Assembly (NCBI GenBank): GCA_947646735.1
Contig: CANTFK010000418.1
Location: 1 to 29,156, forward strand
Length of the DNA: 29,156 nt
DNA from: Peronospora farinosa
Lineage: Eukaryota; Oomycota; Peronosporomycetes; Peronosporales; Peronosporaceae
Direction: 5' to 3'
Shown: piece after piece, positions 1 through 7,689 of the stretch
Position numbering within the stretch: position 1 is the first letter of the stretch
How the letters are laid out: every line of letters starts with the position of its first letter
Program-made: the position numbers and the translations under genes
Notes under the pieces: model-generated
Told to the model about the DNA's origin: nothing
The model's database searches: none
The model's input: the letters and a program-made list of their open reading frames with translations, nothing else

Positions 1-656
1 CAACCTGAAATTGTGTGTTTCCCGAAAGGCGGGAACACTGTCGTATTTATTACGACTAAAATCTTCGTAATTAGTACGAATTAAAACCAAAATAAAAATC
101 AGAGTTAAATTTACTTAATACCTAATACTTGGGCTTGAGTCTTCCTCAAGCGCACGTGTAAGCTAGTAGCGGTACGTTCTAGCCCCGTTACAAGCGAAGT
201 TCAAGTGCGAATAGAGCTCCAGGATATATTTGGCCTGTGAGCTCGTTCGAGTAGCAACACCCCCCAAGACCCGCTATCGGAAGCGGTCTCCCTCACCTCA
301 AGGTCCGGGAGCAACGTAAAGGTTACCCCTGAAACAGAAGGAAAAGGCCAGGGACGACAAGCGCCCCTAAGAATTTGGCTCTAAGTCCACTCTCGACAAG
401 GTCGATCGAGTGGCCACCTACCGGCCCACCGAGTGAAGCATATCCACTCGAGGCCCCCCAGGTCTACCTCCCTCAAGGCAGACGTCTACATCTTCACCAA
501 GTCCTCCGAAAAGTGCAACCCGCCAGCCGACGGGTACACAAGGTGAGAGAAGGTCTATAAGCGGCATCGGGGTACCCCCTCCGACAGTCGGCAGTCCGGC
601 ACAGTGAGTGGTTTGGGGTCTCATCATACAATTTTTTTGTAACCCGCTCCACCACA
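1..656 (+). repeat. 5' LTR of element G (partial)
   Basis: Bases from about 190 to 656 match the solo LTR 4351-5758 in reverse complement. The match includes the block around AGGATATATTTGG and the terminal CCACCACA at 649-656. Bases 1-190 match the other copies poorly, so this LTR is chimeric, strongly diverged or carries an older insertion. About 11 bp present in the other copies are missing near 330. A 61-codon open frame here (375-560) recurs in each LTR copy only because the DNA is repeated. Confidence 0.7.
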
Positions 657-657
657 A

Positions 658-685
658 TGGTGCGCGTGCCCGGATTCGAACCAGG
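658..685 (+). other. tRNA primer-binding site of element G
   Basis: One base after the LTR end, the plus strand reads TGGT, then GCGCGTG, CCCGG, ATTCGAA and CCAGG. Its complement is the 3' end of a tRNA: T-stem CCTGG, loop TTCGAAT, T-stem CCGGG, acceptor strand CACGCGC, discriminator A and CCA. Complementarity to the T-arm makes this a primer-binding site of unusual length (about 28 nt rather than about 18). The primer tRNA species is not resolved. There is no complete tRNA gene here. Confidence 0.8.
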
Positions 686-709
686 GATTTCACCGCGAGT
701 CTCAAGAAG

Positions 710-1660
710 ATGAAGATTTTTAAGTCAAGAAGGAGAACAAGACTGAAAGACCGATCGCCAGTGACTTCAGAAGAAACAAACAAAGGATCGAAGGACCGAC
801 CGGGCCTTGGGAGGGGCCCGGACAACATGGTCGAGGTTGAATTCATTGAAGAAAAACCTAAATACCCGCCCTATGTCCTCGTAGAGGACACCTTTAGTCA
901 TGATGCCTATCATGACCCAGAGGACCATATACCGACGGTGAAAACCGAGAGGCTAAGGTCCCCGAACAAACAAAAAACAAAGATCGCGCAGTCCAAGCCG
1001 ACAAAGTTCCGGATGAAGGCACCCGGAAACACCAAGTCGATAGGCCCCGAGAAGGAAGGACTGGCATCATGGTCAGATGCTGACGTCCCGAGGGACTACC
1101 ACCAACGCAAGCTGAACGCGTTCCTGGAGAGCGACCCCGTCGCGAAAACCCTGGAGATCCGGCAGCTGGGTCAACTTACTGGGCCGGTGTCGACCCTACC
1201 ACGGCTGCAGACCGTCACAAACGCGATCACTGCGCTGGTCACTCTTATTCGGGAAGCGAACATGGTCGCCGGACGACCTGCTGTCCCTGAAATTCGACAG
1301 AATCACAAAGACGTTATAAAATATACACAAGCGTCTGTCAATCCTAGTCGGTACCACGCCAGCAAAGGGGTACCTACCTCTGACGACAAACACACAAATA
1401 CGGTCCAGGGACAGCCAGATGACGCTTCAAGACATTGCGGTTTACCCTCAAATGTATGGAGCCGCTGTCCACCCAGGGGCGAAGCAATGTCCATCGCATC
1501 ACCTGCCGAGACAGCAGCAGCTCCATGGTCACCAGGATCGTCTTCGATTGGAATAGTCACTAGGAGGCTACTAGGAGGCTACTGGGACCTACAGGGGCGG
1601 CGCTGCTTAAGTCCCGAGCAAGGGGCGCGAAGCAGGAACAGCGAGCTAAAAAAACGGTGA
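710..1660 (+). CDS. Open frame in gag position of element G, unknown product
   Basis: The frame is open from 608. The first plausible ATG after the primer-binding site is at 710, giving about 316 residues. The N-terminus is very basic (KIFKSRRRTRLKDR), the middle is Lys/Pro/Thr-rich, and a hydrophilic helical stretch follows around residues 120-190. No CCHC knuckle, protease, integrase or RT motif is visible. Its place directly behind the primer-binding site suggests a gag-type packaging protein, but that is inference from position only. It could also be a non-coding internal region that stays open by chance. Confidence 0.35.
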   Translation: MKIFKSRRRTRLKDRSPVTSEETNKGSKDRPGLGRGPDNMVEVEFIEEKPKYPPYVLVEDTFSHDAYHDPEDHIPTVKTERLRSPNKQKTKIAQSKPTKFRMKAPGNTKSIGPEKEGLASWSDADVPRDYHQRKLNAFLESDPVAKTLEIRQLGQLTGPVSTLPRLQTVTNAITALVTLIREANMVAGRPAVPEIRQNHKDVIKYTQASVNPSRYHASKGVPTSDDKHTNTVQGQPDDASRHCGLPSNVWSRCPPRGEAMSIASPAETAAAPWSPGSSSIGIVTRRLLGGYWDLQGRRCLSPEQGARSRNSELKKR

Positions 1661-2018
1661 CGCGTGGACGACCAACAAAAATCCAGGTTTTTGATTGGTT
1701 GAATTTTTTAACCAATAGAAAGTTCCTTGAATAGTTGGTCATGGTCCCTCATTGGTCGACCCGGTCCCTCATCGGTCGACCTCGGCCCCTCGTTGTTAGA
1801 CCTGGGTCCCTCATCGGTCGACCTCGTCCCCTCTTCGGTAGACCACGGTCCCTCTTCAGTAGACCTGGGTCGCTCAAGAATGCAGCTCAATGTATCGAAA
1901 ATCAATATTACAGCTGGAATGACCCAGGTTGGCCACGGACTACTTAACATAGGGCAAGCAGAAAGACCTACGTGATTGACGTGGTAAAGACATGCGCGTG
2001 CTCAAGTCGTCGTACGGG
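1581..2018 (+). repeat. Internal direct repeat of element G, copy 1
   Basis: The segment starting ACTGGGACCT and ending near CATGCGCGTGCTCAAG is repeated at 2244-2728 with roughly 80-85% similarity by eye. It contains a CCAATAGAAAG(T/C)TCCTTG(A/G)AT block, a minisatellite array and a conserved 3' block beginning TGACCCAGGTTGGCCACGGA. The copies differ mainly in array length. Confidence 0.75.
1738..1872 (+). repeat. GTCGACC minisatellite, array 1
   Basis: About six units of 20-21 bp with consensus close to GGTCGACCYSGTCCCTCATY, some units having GGTAGACC instead. Units of 21 bp keep the frame, so several frames stay open and encode repetitive peptides such as PSSVDLG and GRPRPL. I treat these as by-products of the repeat. 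Confidence 0.8.
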
Positions 2019-2243
2019 AGGAGGAAAGCCCGGTAGGTAATTTACAGACCCTATCGACGCGGCAATGGCAAGATTTTTGCAAGCGCGTCAAGGATCGCAG
2101 GAACACCCTAACGGGATTGTGACCGGAGGAAGACTAGGGGCGCAAGTGAATACCGCTCAGAACGACCTAAGTTCTACTGTACAAGTCACGGCTTAGAACT
2201 CGTCGCAAGGTTCATCTGCTACTAGCTATGTAACCAGGATGCC

Positions 2244-2728
2244 ACTGGGACCGACAGGTGCGGCGCTGCTGAAGTCCCGAGCGAGAAGCGCGAAGCAGGA
2301 ACAGCGATCTTACGAAACGGTGACGCGTGGACAACCAACGAAAATCCAGGTTTCTGATTGGTTGAATTTTCAGCCAATAGAAAGCTCCTTGGATGGTTGG
2401 CTATGGTCCCTCGCCGGTCGACCTCGGCCCCTCGTCGATAGACCCGGTCCCTCATTGGTAGACCTGGGGGTCCCGTCGGTCGACCTCGACCAGACTCGGA
2501 CCCTCATCGGTAGACCTGGGTCCCTCGTCGATCGACCTCGGCCTCTCTTCGGTAGACCCGGTCCCTCGTTGGTAGACCTGGGTCCTTCAAGAATTCAGCT
2601 CAATGTATCGAAGAATGAAACCAAGCTGGAGTGACCCAGGTTGGCCACGGACTACCTAAGAAAGAGCAAGCAGAAACCCTACGTGATTGACGAGGGAATA
2701 CATGCGCGTGCTCATGCCGCTGTACGGC
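2244..2728 (+). repeat. Internal direct repeat of element G, copy 2
   Basis: Second copy of the 1581-2018 segment, starting ACTGGGACCGACAGG and ending near CATGCGCGTGCTCATG. It ends about 20 bp before the 3' LTR. Its array is longer than that of copy 1. Confidence 0.75.
2405..2590 (+). repeat. GTCGACC minisatellite, array 2
   Basis: About nine imperfect 20-21-bp units of the same family as array 1, with variation at GGTCGACC/GGTAGACC/GATCGACC and CTCATC/CTCGTC. It lies inside the second internal direct repeat. Confidence 0.8.
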
Positions 2729-2737
2729 TGAGCAAGT

Positions 2738-2749
2738 GCAAGGGGCGGA
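2738..2749 (+). other. Polypurine tract of element G
   Basis: Purine-rich GCAAGGGGCGGA lies directly before the 3' LTR start TGTGGTGAAG at 2750. This is the expected place for the plus-strand primer of an LTR retroelement. Confidence 0.6.
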
Positions 2750-3771
2750 TGTGGTGAAGTGGTTTCCTAAATTGTGAAGAACCCAGGGTCCCGTTGGATT
2801 GAAGGGACAAGGGGCCGTGGACTAGGGAGAAGGGACCACGCACCAGAGAGAAGGGACCGGGGATAATGGGAACCTCGGAGTGAAGCGACCGTTGGCTGAA
2901 AATTCGAAAGACAAACAAAGGAGAGGTCATTACCAGGGTAACGTCTAACCTGTACCGAAGGGAGTCGACCATGGCCCTCATTGGTCGACCCGGTCCCTCA
3001 TTGGTCGAACAGGTCCCTCATCGGTAGACCTGGATAGACCTCGGCTCCTCGTCGGTAGACCCGGTCCCTCATTGGTCGGCCCGGTTCCTCATCGGTAGAC
3101 CTGGGTCCCTCGTCGGTCGGCCTGGTCACTCATCGGTAGACCCGGTCCCTCATTGGTCGACCCGGTCCCTCATCGGTAGACCTGGGTCGACCTGGGTCCC
3201 ACATCGGTCGATCCGGTCCCTCGCTGGTAGATCTGGGTCCCTCATTGGTCGACCTGGGTCCCTCATTGGTCGACCTGGGTCCCTCATTGGTCGACCTCGA
3301 CCCCTCGGGGTTCAGCCACTCCTGACCAGTTAATACAAGGATCAGACCAGTCGACGCAAGGAATCAGAGCTTCAGGCAAGGATAGAGTGAAGGAGTCAAA
3401 AGGATAGGACTATATTAAATACTACTCAATTTGCGATCTACTTGGCAAGTCTTCGTCGCGCTGTAAAGGAACTCGAGTCTGACCACACGCCTGTTCCGGG
3501 GAAGGGATATATTTGCCCCCCCCCAGACGTGTGGTTAGACACAAGTGCGAGCTGAACCCCACGTGGCACGACTCCGTCACCCAAGAAGAACTTGCTCTAC
3601 GCTACTCACTGTTCCGGGAAGGGATATATTTTGGCCCCCCGTCGAAGACAGTTGTGTAGCGAAGTTCAAGTGCGAATAGAGCTCCAGGATATATTTGGTC
3701 TGTGAGCTCGTTCGAGTAGCAACACCCCCCAAGACCCGCTATCGGAAGCGGTCTCCCTCACCTACGGTCAT
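2750..3771 (+). repeat. 3' LTR of element G, left part (truncated)
   Basis: Matches the solo LTR from its 5' end (5758) down to 4709 in reverse complement: start TGTGGTGAAGTGG, the GTCGACC array, then the blocks around GGGATATATTTG and AGGATATATTTGG. It stops after ACGGTC at 3771. The missing last 357 bp of the LTR are found inverted at 6715-7071. With the solo LTR it forms an inverted repeat with arms of about 1.0 kb. Confidence 0.8.
2964..3305 (+). repeat. GTCGACC minisatellite, array 3 (inside 3' LTR)
   Basis: About sixteen units of 20-21 bp, including three consecutive near-identical units around 3230-3300. It is the largest array on this strand and lies inside the LTR itself, so each transposition would copy it. 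Confidence 0.85.
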
Positions 3772-3793
3772 CGGATAGGAGGATTACCAAGGG

Positions 3794-4011
3794 TGTTGTA
3801 TGCTGTAGTAGCTAGAAGAAGGTACAATAAAGAGTGAAATAATGTCAGCTAGGTACTTAATTTGCTCCGATGCACTACATCTAAGCCTATTAATATCGTT
3901 GTACGATATAACTAACTTACAATGAGTCGATGCTGATCGTTACACACAAACTCGTTGTGTCGTCTCTGTTGTATGATGGATGAGTAAAGAGCAATGTCTA
4001 TAGAACTAATA
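3794..4011 (-). repeat. 3' LTR of copia A
   Basis: The plus strand starts TGTTGTATGC at 3794 and ends at AACTAATA (4011), directly next to the minus-strand purine tract GGGGGAG. Left boundary by motif, right boundary by the purine tract. A related diverged copy lies in the same orientation at about 10845-11060. Confidence 0.6.
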
Positions 4012-4019
4012 CTCCCCCT

Positions 4020-4346
4020 TTACCTGAAGTCTTCGATTTTGGCCTTGTCCAATAGCGCCTCAAACTTCTTTGTCGAAATCGGTTTGGTGAAGAAGTCCGC
4101 AAGCTTTGTTTTGGTATAAGTACACCAAAGCTTTATAATTTCTTGCTCTTCACTTGATCACGTACAAAATGGTACTTGATGTCGATGTGCTTGGCTCGAC
4201 TTTGATAACCGTCGTTCTTCGCGATGGCAATCGCACTCTGGTCGTCCTCGTATATCGGTATTGCATACTAGATATGCACTTGCATCTTCTTCAGCAAACT
4301 CTCTGTCCATAAAACTTCCTGTACACATATTGATAGAGCCATGTAT
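4020..4346 (-). pseudogene. copia A RNase H, C-terminal part
   Basis: Minus-strand translation gives EYMALSICVQEVLW, then a stop, then EDDQSAIAIAKNDGYQ, SRAKHIDIKYHFVRDQVK, then a stop and a frame change into a remnant of the LADFFTKP region. These are typical copia RNase H motifs, including the ED(N/D)QSAI block and the HIDI(R/K)YHFVRD block. At least two in-frame stops and one frameshift make it non-functional. The upstream half of the domain lies beyond the solo LTR, at 5763 and above. Confidence 0.85.
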
Positions 4347-4350
4347 TCTG

Positions 4351-5758
4351 TGTGGTGGAGTGGGTTCTCAAAATTGTATGATGAGACCCCAAACCACTCA
4401 CTGTGCCGGACTGCCGACTGTCGGAGGGGGTACCTCGATGCCGCTTATAGACCTTCTCTCACCTTGTGTACCCGTCGGCTGGCGGGTTGCACTTTTCGGA
4501 GGACTTGGTGAAGATGTAGACGTCTGCCTTGAGAGAGGTAGACCTGGAGGGCCTCGAGTGGATATGCTTCACTCGGTGGGCCGGTAGGTGGCCACTCGAT
4601 CGACCTTGTCGAGAGTGGACTTAGAGCCAAATTCTTCAGGGAGCTTATCCCTGGCCTTTTCCCTCTTGTTTCAGGGGTATCAACCACCTGACCTTTACTT
4701 TGCTCCCAGACCGTGAGGTTAGAGAGACCGCTTCCGATAGCGGGTCTTGGGGGGTGTTGCTACTCGAACGAGCTCACAGGCCAAATATATCCTGGAGCTC
4801 TATTCGCACTTGAACTTCGCTACACAACTGTCTTCGACGGGGAGCCAAAATATATCCCTTCCCGGAACAGTGAGTAGCGTAGAGCAAGTTCTTCTTGGGT
4901 GACGGAGTCGTGCCACGTGGGGTTCAGCTCGCACTTGTGTCTAACCACACGTCTGTCTTCAACGGGGGGGGCAAATATATCCCTTCCCCGGAACAGGCGT
5001 GTGGTCAGACTCGAGTTCCTTTACAGCGCGACGAAGACTTGCCAAGTAGATCGCAAATTGAGTAGTATTTAATATAGTCCTATCCTTTTGACTCCTTTAC
5101 TCTATCCTTGCCTGAAGCTCTGATTCCTTGCGTCGACTGGTCTGATCCTTGTATTAACTGGTCAGGAGTGGCTGAACCCCGAGGGGCCTGGTCGACCAAT
5201 GAGGGACCCAGGTCTACCGATGAGGGACCGGGTCGACCAATGAGGGACCGGGTCGACCAATGAGGGACCCAGGTCGACCAATGAGGGACCCAGGTCTACC
5301 GATGAGGGACCTGGTCGACCAATGAGGGACCCAGGTCTATCGATGAGGAACCTGTTCGACCAATGAGTGACCCAGGTCTACCGACGAGGTACCGGGTCTA
5401 CCGATGAGGGACCCAGGTCTACCAATGAGGGACCGGGTCGACCGACGAGGAGCCGAGGTCTACCTATGAGGGATCCAGGTCTACCGATGAGGGACCTGTT
5501 CGACCAATGAGGGACCGGGTCGACCAATGAGGGCCATGGTCGAATCCCTTCGGTACAGGTTAGACGTTACCCTGGTAATGACCTCTCCTTTGTTTGTCTT
5601 TCGAATTTTCAGCCAACGGTCGCTTCACTCCGAGGTTCCCATTATCTCCGGTCCCTTCTCTCTGGTGCGTGGTCCCTTCTCCCTAGTCCACGGCCCCTTG
5701 TCCCTTCAATCCAACGGGACCCTGGGTTCTTCACAATTTAGGAAAGCACTTCACCACA
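4351..5758 (-). mobile_element. Complete solo LTR of element G inserted in copia A
   Basis: This 1408-bp segment starts TGTGGTGGAGTGG and ends CACTTCACCACA, so the ends are inverted repeats. It is flanked by a 4-bp target duplication TCTG (4347-4350 and 5759-5762). It splits the copia A RNase H frame exactly: the reading ...ALSIAEA on one side continues as EYMALS on the other. It is the only full-length copy of this LTR in the window and serves as reference. It contains the minisatellite at 5186-5533. A solo LTR arises by recombination between the two LTRs of a full element. Confidence 0.9.
5186..5533 (-). repeat. GTCGACC minisatellite, array 4 (inside solo LTR)
   Basis: Same 20-21-bp family read in reverse complement (GGTCGACCAATGAGGGACC, GGTCTACCGATGAGGGACC). 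About seventeen units. The order of variants resembles array 3 but is not identical, so the arrays have changed by unequal exchange or slippage. Confidence 0.85.
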
Positions 5759-5762
5759 TCTG

Positions 5763-6146
5763 CTTCTGCTATACTCAGCGCTATACGCTTGCTGCCTCTT
5801 CGACTTTAAAGTCTTTGTGCACCTTTAATCATGACCAACACACCTGATGTTGATCTGCAGTTGTCCTTGTAGCTCGCCTAGTCCGCGTCCGTGTACGCGC
5901 TCAACTGTAGTTTGTCTGAATTACCGTTATAGCAAATTCCTTTGTCTTGCGTCATCTTTAATAGCGCGATACTCGTATCGCTGCATTCCAGTGCTCTTCG
6001 TGTGGAAAATCCAGGTGTCGGTACAGCTGGCAAAGTGCAAACGCAATATCCGGTCTCGTACCTGATACCACGAATAATGGTGAGACCACCAATAACCCGT
6101 ATGGTCGAATTTTCATCCTTGGGTCAGTTTTGTCCATCTTCTTCAT
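5763..6146 (-). pseudogene. copia A, RT end and RNase H beginning
   Basis: Minus-strand frames show YGLLVVSPLFVVSGTRPDIA, then QLYRHLDFPHEEHWNAAIR, then, after a frame change, GICYNGNSDKLQLSAYTDAD, KDNCRSTSGVLVMIKGA and ALSIAEA. These are the conserved GTRPDIA and AYTDADWA...RSTSG blocks of copia polyproteins. The Trp codon after TDAD is a TAG stop. The frame is broken by the solo LTR at 5758. Confidence 0.85.
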
Positions 6147-6269
6147 AGCCTCCCCTTCAGCACGAGGATTTAGTTCTGATCTCGAGTCAACTTAGTAAAA
6201 TTTTCTATCATCCTAGATATACATAATCGTTGGCTGATATGTAGTCGTCGGTCGTCTCGCAGATACTTG

Positions 6270-6714
6270 ACTTAAATTCCGAGAATGAAACGAACACCTC
6301 CCATTATCTTCATCTTGAAACGACTTGAAAATATAGCTGCGACAACATTTATCTTGAAAATTGATCCAGCTTCGGTCAGAAGGTCATTCACATAAAACGC
6401 AACGTAAGCGCATGACTCTCCATTCTGTCTTACAAATACACACAAGTCTGACACACACGAATGAAATCGCATATCCACGAAAACACTTGCTATTTTCTTA
6501 AACCATGTCACTGCCGCTACTTTATTCCACATTGATGCGGTTCAGCTTAAGTACTTGGTCACGCCCTGATTTTACTCCTAAAGGAGATTATATATATACC
6601 TCTTCCTCTAAAGTTTCATTCAAAAAAATATGTCGACGTGATACTGATGGATTAACGTCCCTCTTTGACAACAAACCGCCAATGGTTCTTTTTTATGTAT
6701 CCACATGCGCATAG
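6270..6714 (-). pseudogene. copia A reverse transcriptase fragment
   Basis: Reading from 6714 down: TIGVLLSKRDVNPSVS-type sequence, FLNETLEEEVYI (normally TAFLNG.LEE.VYM), then VLKLNRI, WNKV, CVSDLCVFVR and VAFYVNDLL. The catalytic YVDD motif has become YVND, and there are frame changes around 6540. The motif FKMKIMGGVRFILGI matches the copia FKMKDLG..RFILGI block. The fragment is dead by catalytic change and frameshifts. Confidence 0.85.
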
Positions 6715-7071
6715 TGTGGTGGAGTGGGTTCTCAAAATTGTATGATGAGACCCCAAACCACTCACTGTGCCGGACTGCCGACTGTCGGAGGGGGTACCTC
6801 GATGCCGCTTATAGACCTTCTCTCACCTTGTGTACCCGTCGGCTGGCGGGTTGCACTTTTCGGAGGACTCGGTGAAGATGTAGATGTCTGCCTTGAGAGA
6901 GGTAGACCTGGAGGGCCTCGAGTGGATATGCTTCACTCGGTGGGCCGGTAGGTGGCCACTCGATCGACCTTGTCGAGAGTGGACTTAAAGCCAAATTCTT
7001 CAGGGAGCTTATCCCTGGCCTTTTCCTTCTTGTTTCAGGGGTATCAACCACCTGACCTTTACTTTGCTCCC
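6715..7071 (-). repeat. LTR fragment of element G (terminal 357 bp)
   Basis: Starts TGTGGTGGAGTGG at 6715 and matches 4351-4707 of the solo LTR over 357 bp with the same length. It ends at GCTCCC (7071). It supplies exactly the portion missing from the truncated LTR at 2750-3771, in opposite orientation. Confidence 0.85.
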
Positions 7072-7369
7072 GATCCAAGAAAACTAGTCTTCACAATAGA
7101 CTTTCTCTATTGAACTTAGAGTGAAAAGAGCTTTTTTTGTTGAAAACGTCTCTGAATAAATTTGATTTTTTATACAAATATAAATGTATAAAGGACTAGC
7201 GACTACCTTGTATCGAAGTAACTGACCACTTATAAAGTAATTTACTTTATTCAAAAATTATAAATTATTTTAATTGAATAATTGTTTTAAAAGTTAGAAA
7301 ATATTAAAAAAAATTCTTGAAAAACAACCAACTTCCCGATGTGACGGGCGGTGTTTACAAAGTCCAGTA
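7072..7369 (-). pseudogene. rns: NUMT: mitochondrial small-subunit rRNA 3' end
   Basis: The minus strand from 7369 reads CTTTGTAAACACCGCCCGTC, then CATCGGGAAGTTGGTTG, an AT-rich stretch, and around 7240-7200 ACTTCGATACAAGGTAGTCG. These correspond to the conserved 3' end of bacterial/mitochondrial SSU rRNA (CTTGTACACACCGCCCGTC, GGGAGTTGGTTG, TGAAGTCGTAACAAGGTA). Substitutions in invariant bases and the nuclear context show a non-functional nuclear copy of mitochondrial DNA. The strongly AT-rich part 7072-7190 may be further mitochondrial sequence, but I recognise nothing in it. Confidence 0.7.
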
Positions 7370-7627
7370 TGTTGGATCTCGCATATAACTTGAGCAAGCA
7401 GTAACCACAGCAGGTGCGAGTGGTTACTATAGTAAGCTGTTCTAGGCGTGCAGGACGCAGCGGTTTCGATCCTATGAAAAGGCGAAGCGACCTTCTGGCA
7501 GGGCTACTCTAGAGAAACCATTGGGAAGGATCGATGGTAACAAACACAAGAGAGAGCTAGGACGGTAAGCTTCAAATACATTTAGTCTCTCATTTTCATT
7601 CTACTTAACAAACTCTAAATTGCTACA
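7370..7627 (+). repeat. 5' LTR of copia B
   Basis: Starts TGTTGGATCTCGC, ends TTGCTACA. It is identical to the 3' LTR over a central stretch of about 200 bp and differs only near both ends. The block CTCTCATTTTCATTCTAC near 7590-7610 resembles the oomycete initiator (TCATTYY) and is a candidate transcription start; this is inference. Confidence 0.85.
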
Positions 7628-7629
7628 GT

Positions 7630-7639
7630 TTATGAGCCC
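7630..7639 (+). other. Probable primer-binding site of copia B
   Basis: TTATGAGCCC lies two bases after the 5' LTR. It is complementary to GGGCTCATAA, the anticodon-loop region of many initiator Met tRNAs. Drosophila copia uses a half-molecule of tRNA-iMet as primer, so a similar mode is likely. The complement is short, hence moderate confidence. Confidence 0.5.
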
Positions 7640-7689
7640 AATAGGCCCCAAGATCTCCTCGCCACGACATTTACCAGACAACTTTACTT

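Larger units (their letters stand above)
1..3771 (+). mobile_element. Non-autonomous LTR retrotransposon with minisatellite-bearing LTR (element G)
   Basis: The element runs from a 5' LTR that enters from outside the window, through a tRNA primer-binding site (658-685), an internal region of about 2.1 kb, a purine-rich tract (2738-2749) and a 3' LTR cut off at 3771. LTR ends are defined by a complete solo copy at 4351-5758 (TGTGGTGAAGTGG at the start, CCACTCCACCACA at the end). No reverse transcriptase, integrase or protease is visible. Only one long reading frame of unknown nature is present, so the element probably depended on enzymes from another retroelement. The 4-bp target duplication of the solo copy fits gypsy-like integration, but the class is an inference. 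Confidence 0.75.
3794..6714 (-). mobile_element. Decayed Ty1/copia element (copia A), 5' truncated, interrupted
   Basis: Read on the minus strand: RT remnants (6714-6272), end of RT and the RT-RNase H connection (6146-5763), a solo LTR of element G inserted at 5758-4351, RNase H (4346-4020), a purine tract GGTAAAGGGGGAG, and a 3' LTR (4011-3794). Gag, protease, integrase and the 5' LTR are absent; the element is cut at 6714 by an LTR fragment. Stops and frameshifts are frequent, so it is dead. Confidence 0.8.

Noticed and set aside
375..560. A conserved 61-89-residue protein found three times (also near 4445-4687 and 6809-7078)
   Set aside because: The similarity follows from the repeated LTR DNA; there is no sign of codon-level conservation, and the opposite strand is equally open.
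658..705. A tRNA gene on the minus strand
   Set aside because: Only the T-arm and acceptor 3' strand are present, with CCA encoded and directly beside an LTR end. No D-arm or 5' acceptor strand is found. It is a primer-binding site.
1708..2634. Repetitive-peptide ORFs on both strands over the arrays
   Set aside because: They are open because the repeat unit is near 21 bp and lacks stops; no start context or homology supports them.
2964..3305. CRISPR-like array
   Set aside because: The 20-21-bp units abut each other with no unique spacers, and the host is eukaryotic. This is a minisatellite.
7330..7369. Nuclear 18S rRNA gene
   Set aside because: The flanks match the mitochondrial/bacterial type (CATCGGGAAGTTGGTTG) and are AT-rich; only the 3' end is present and conserved positions are mutated.
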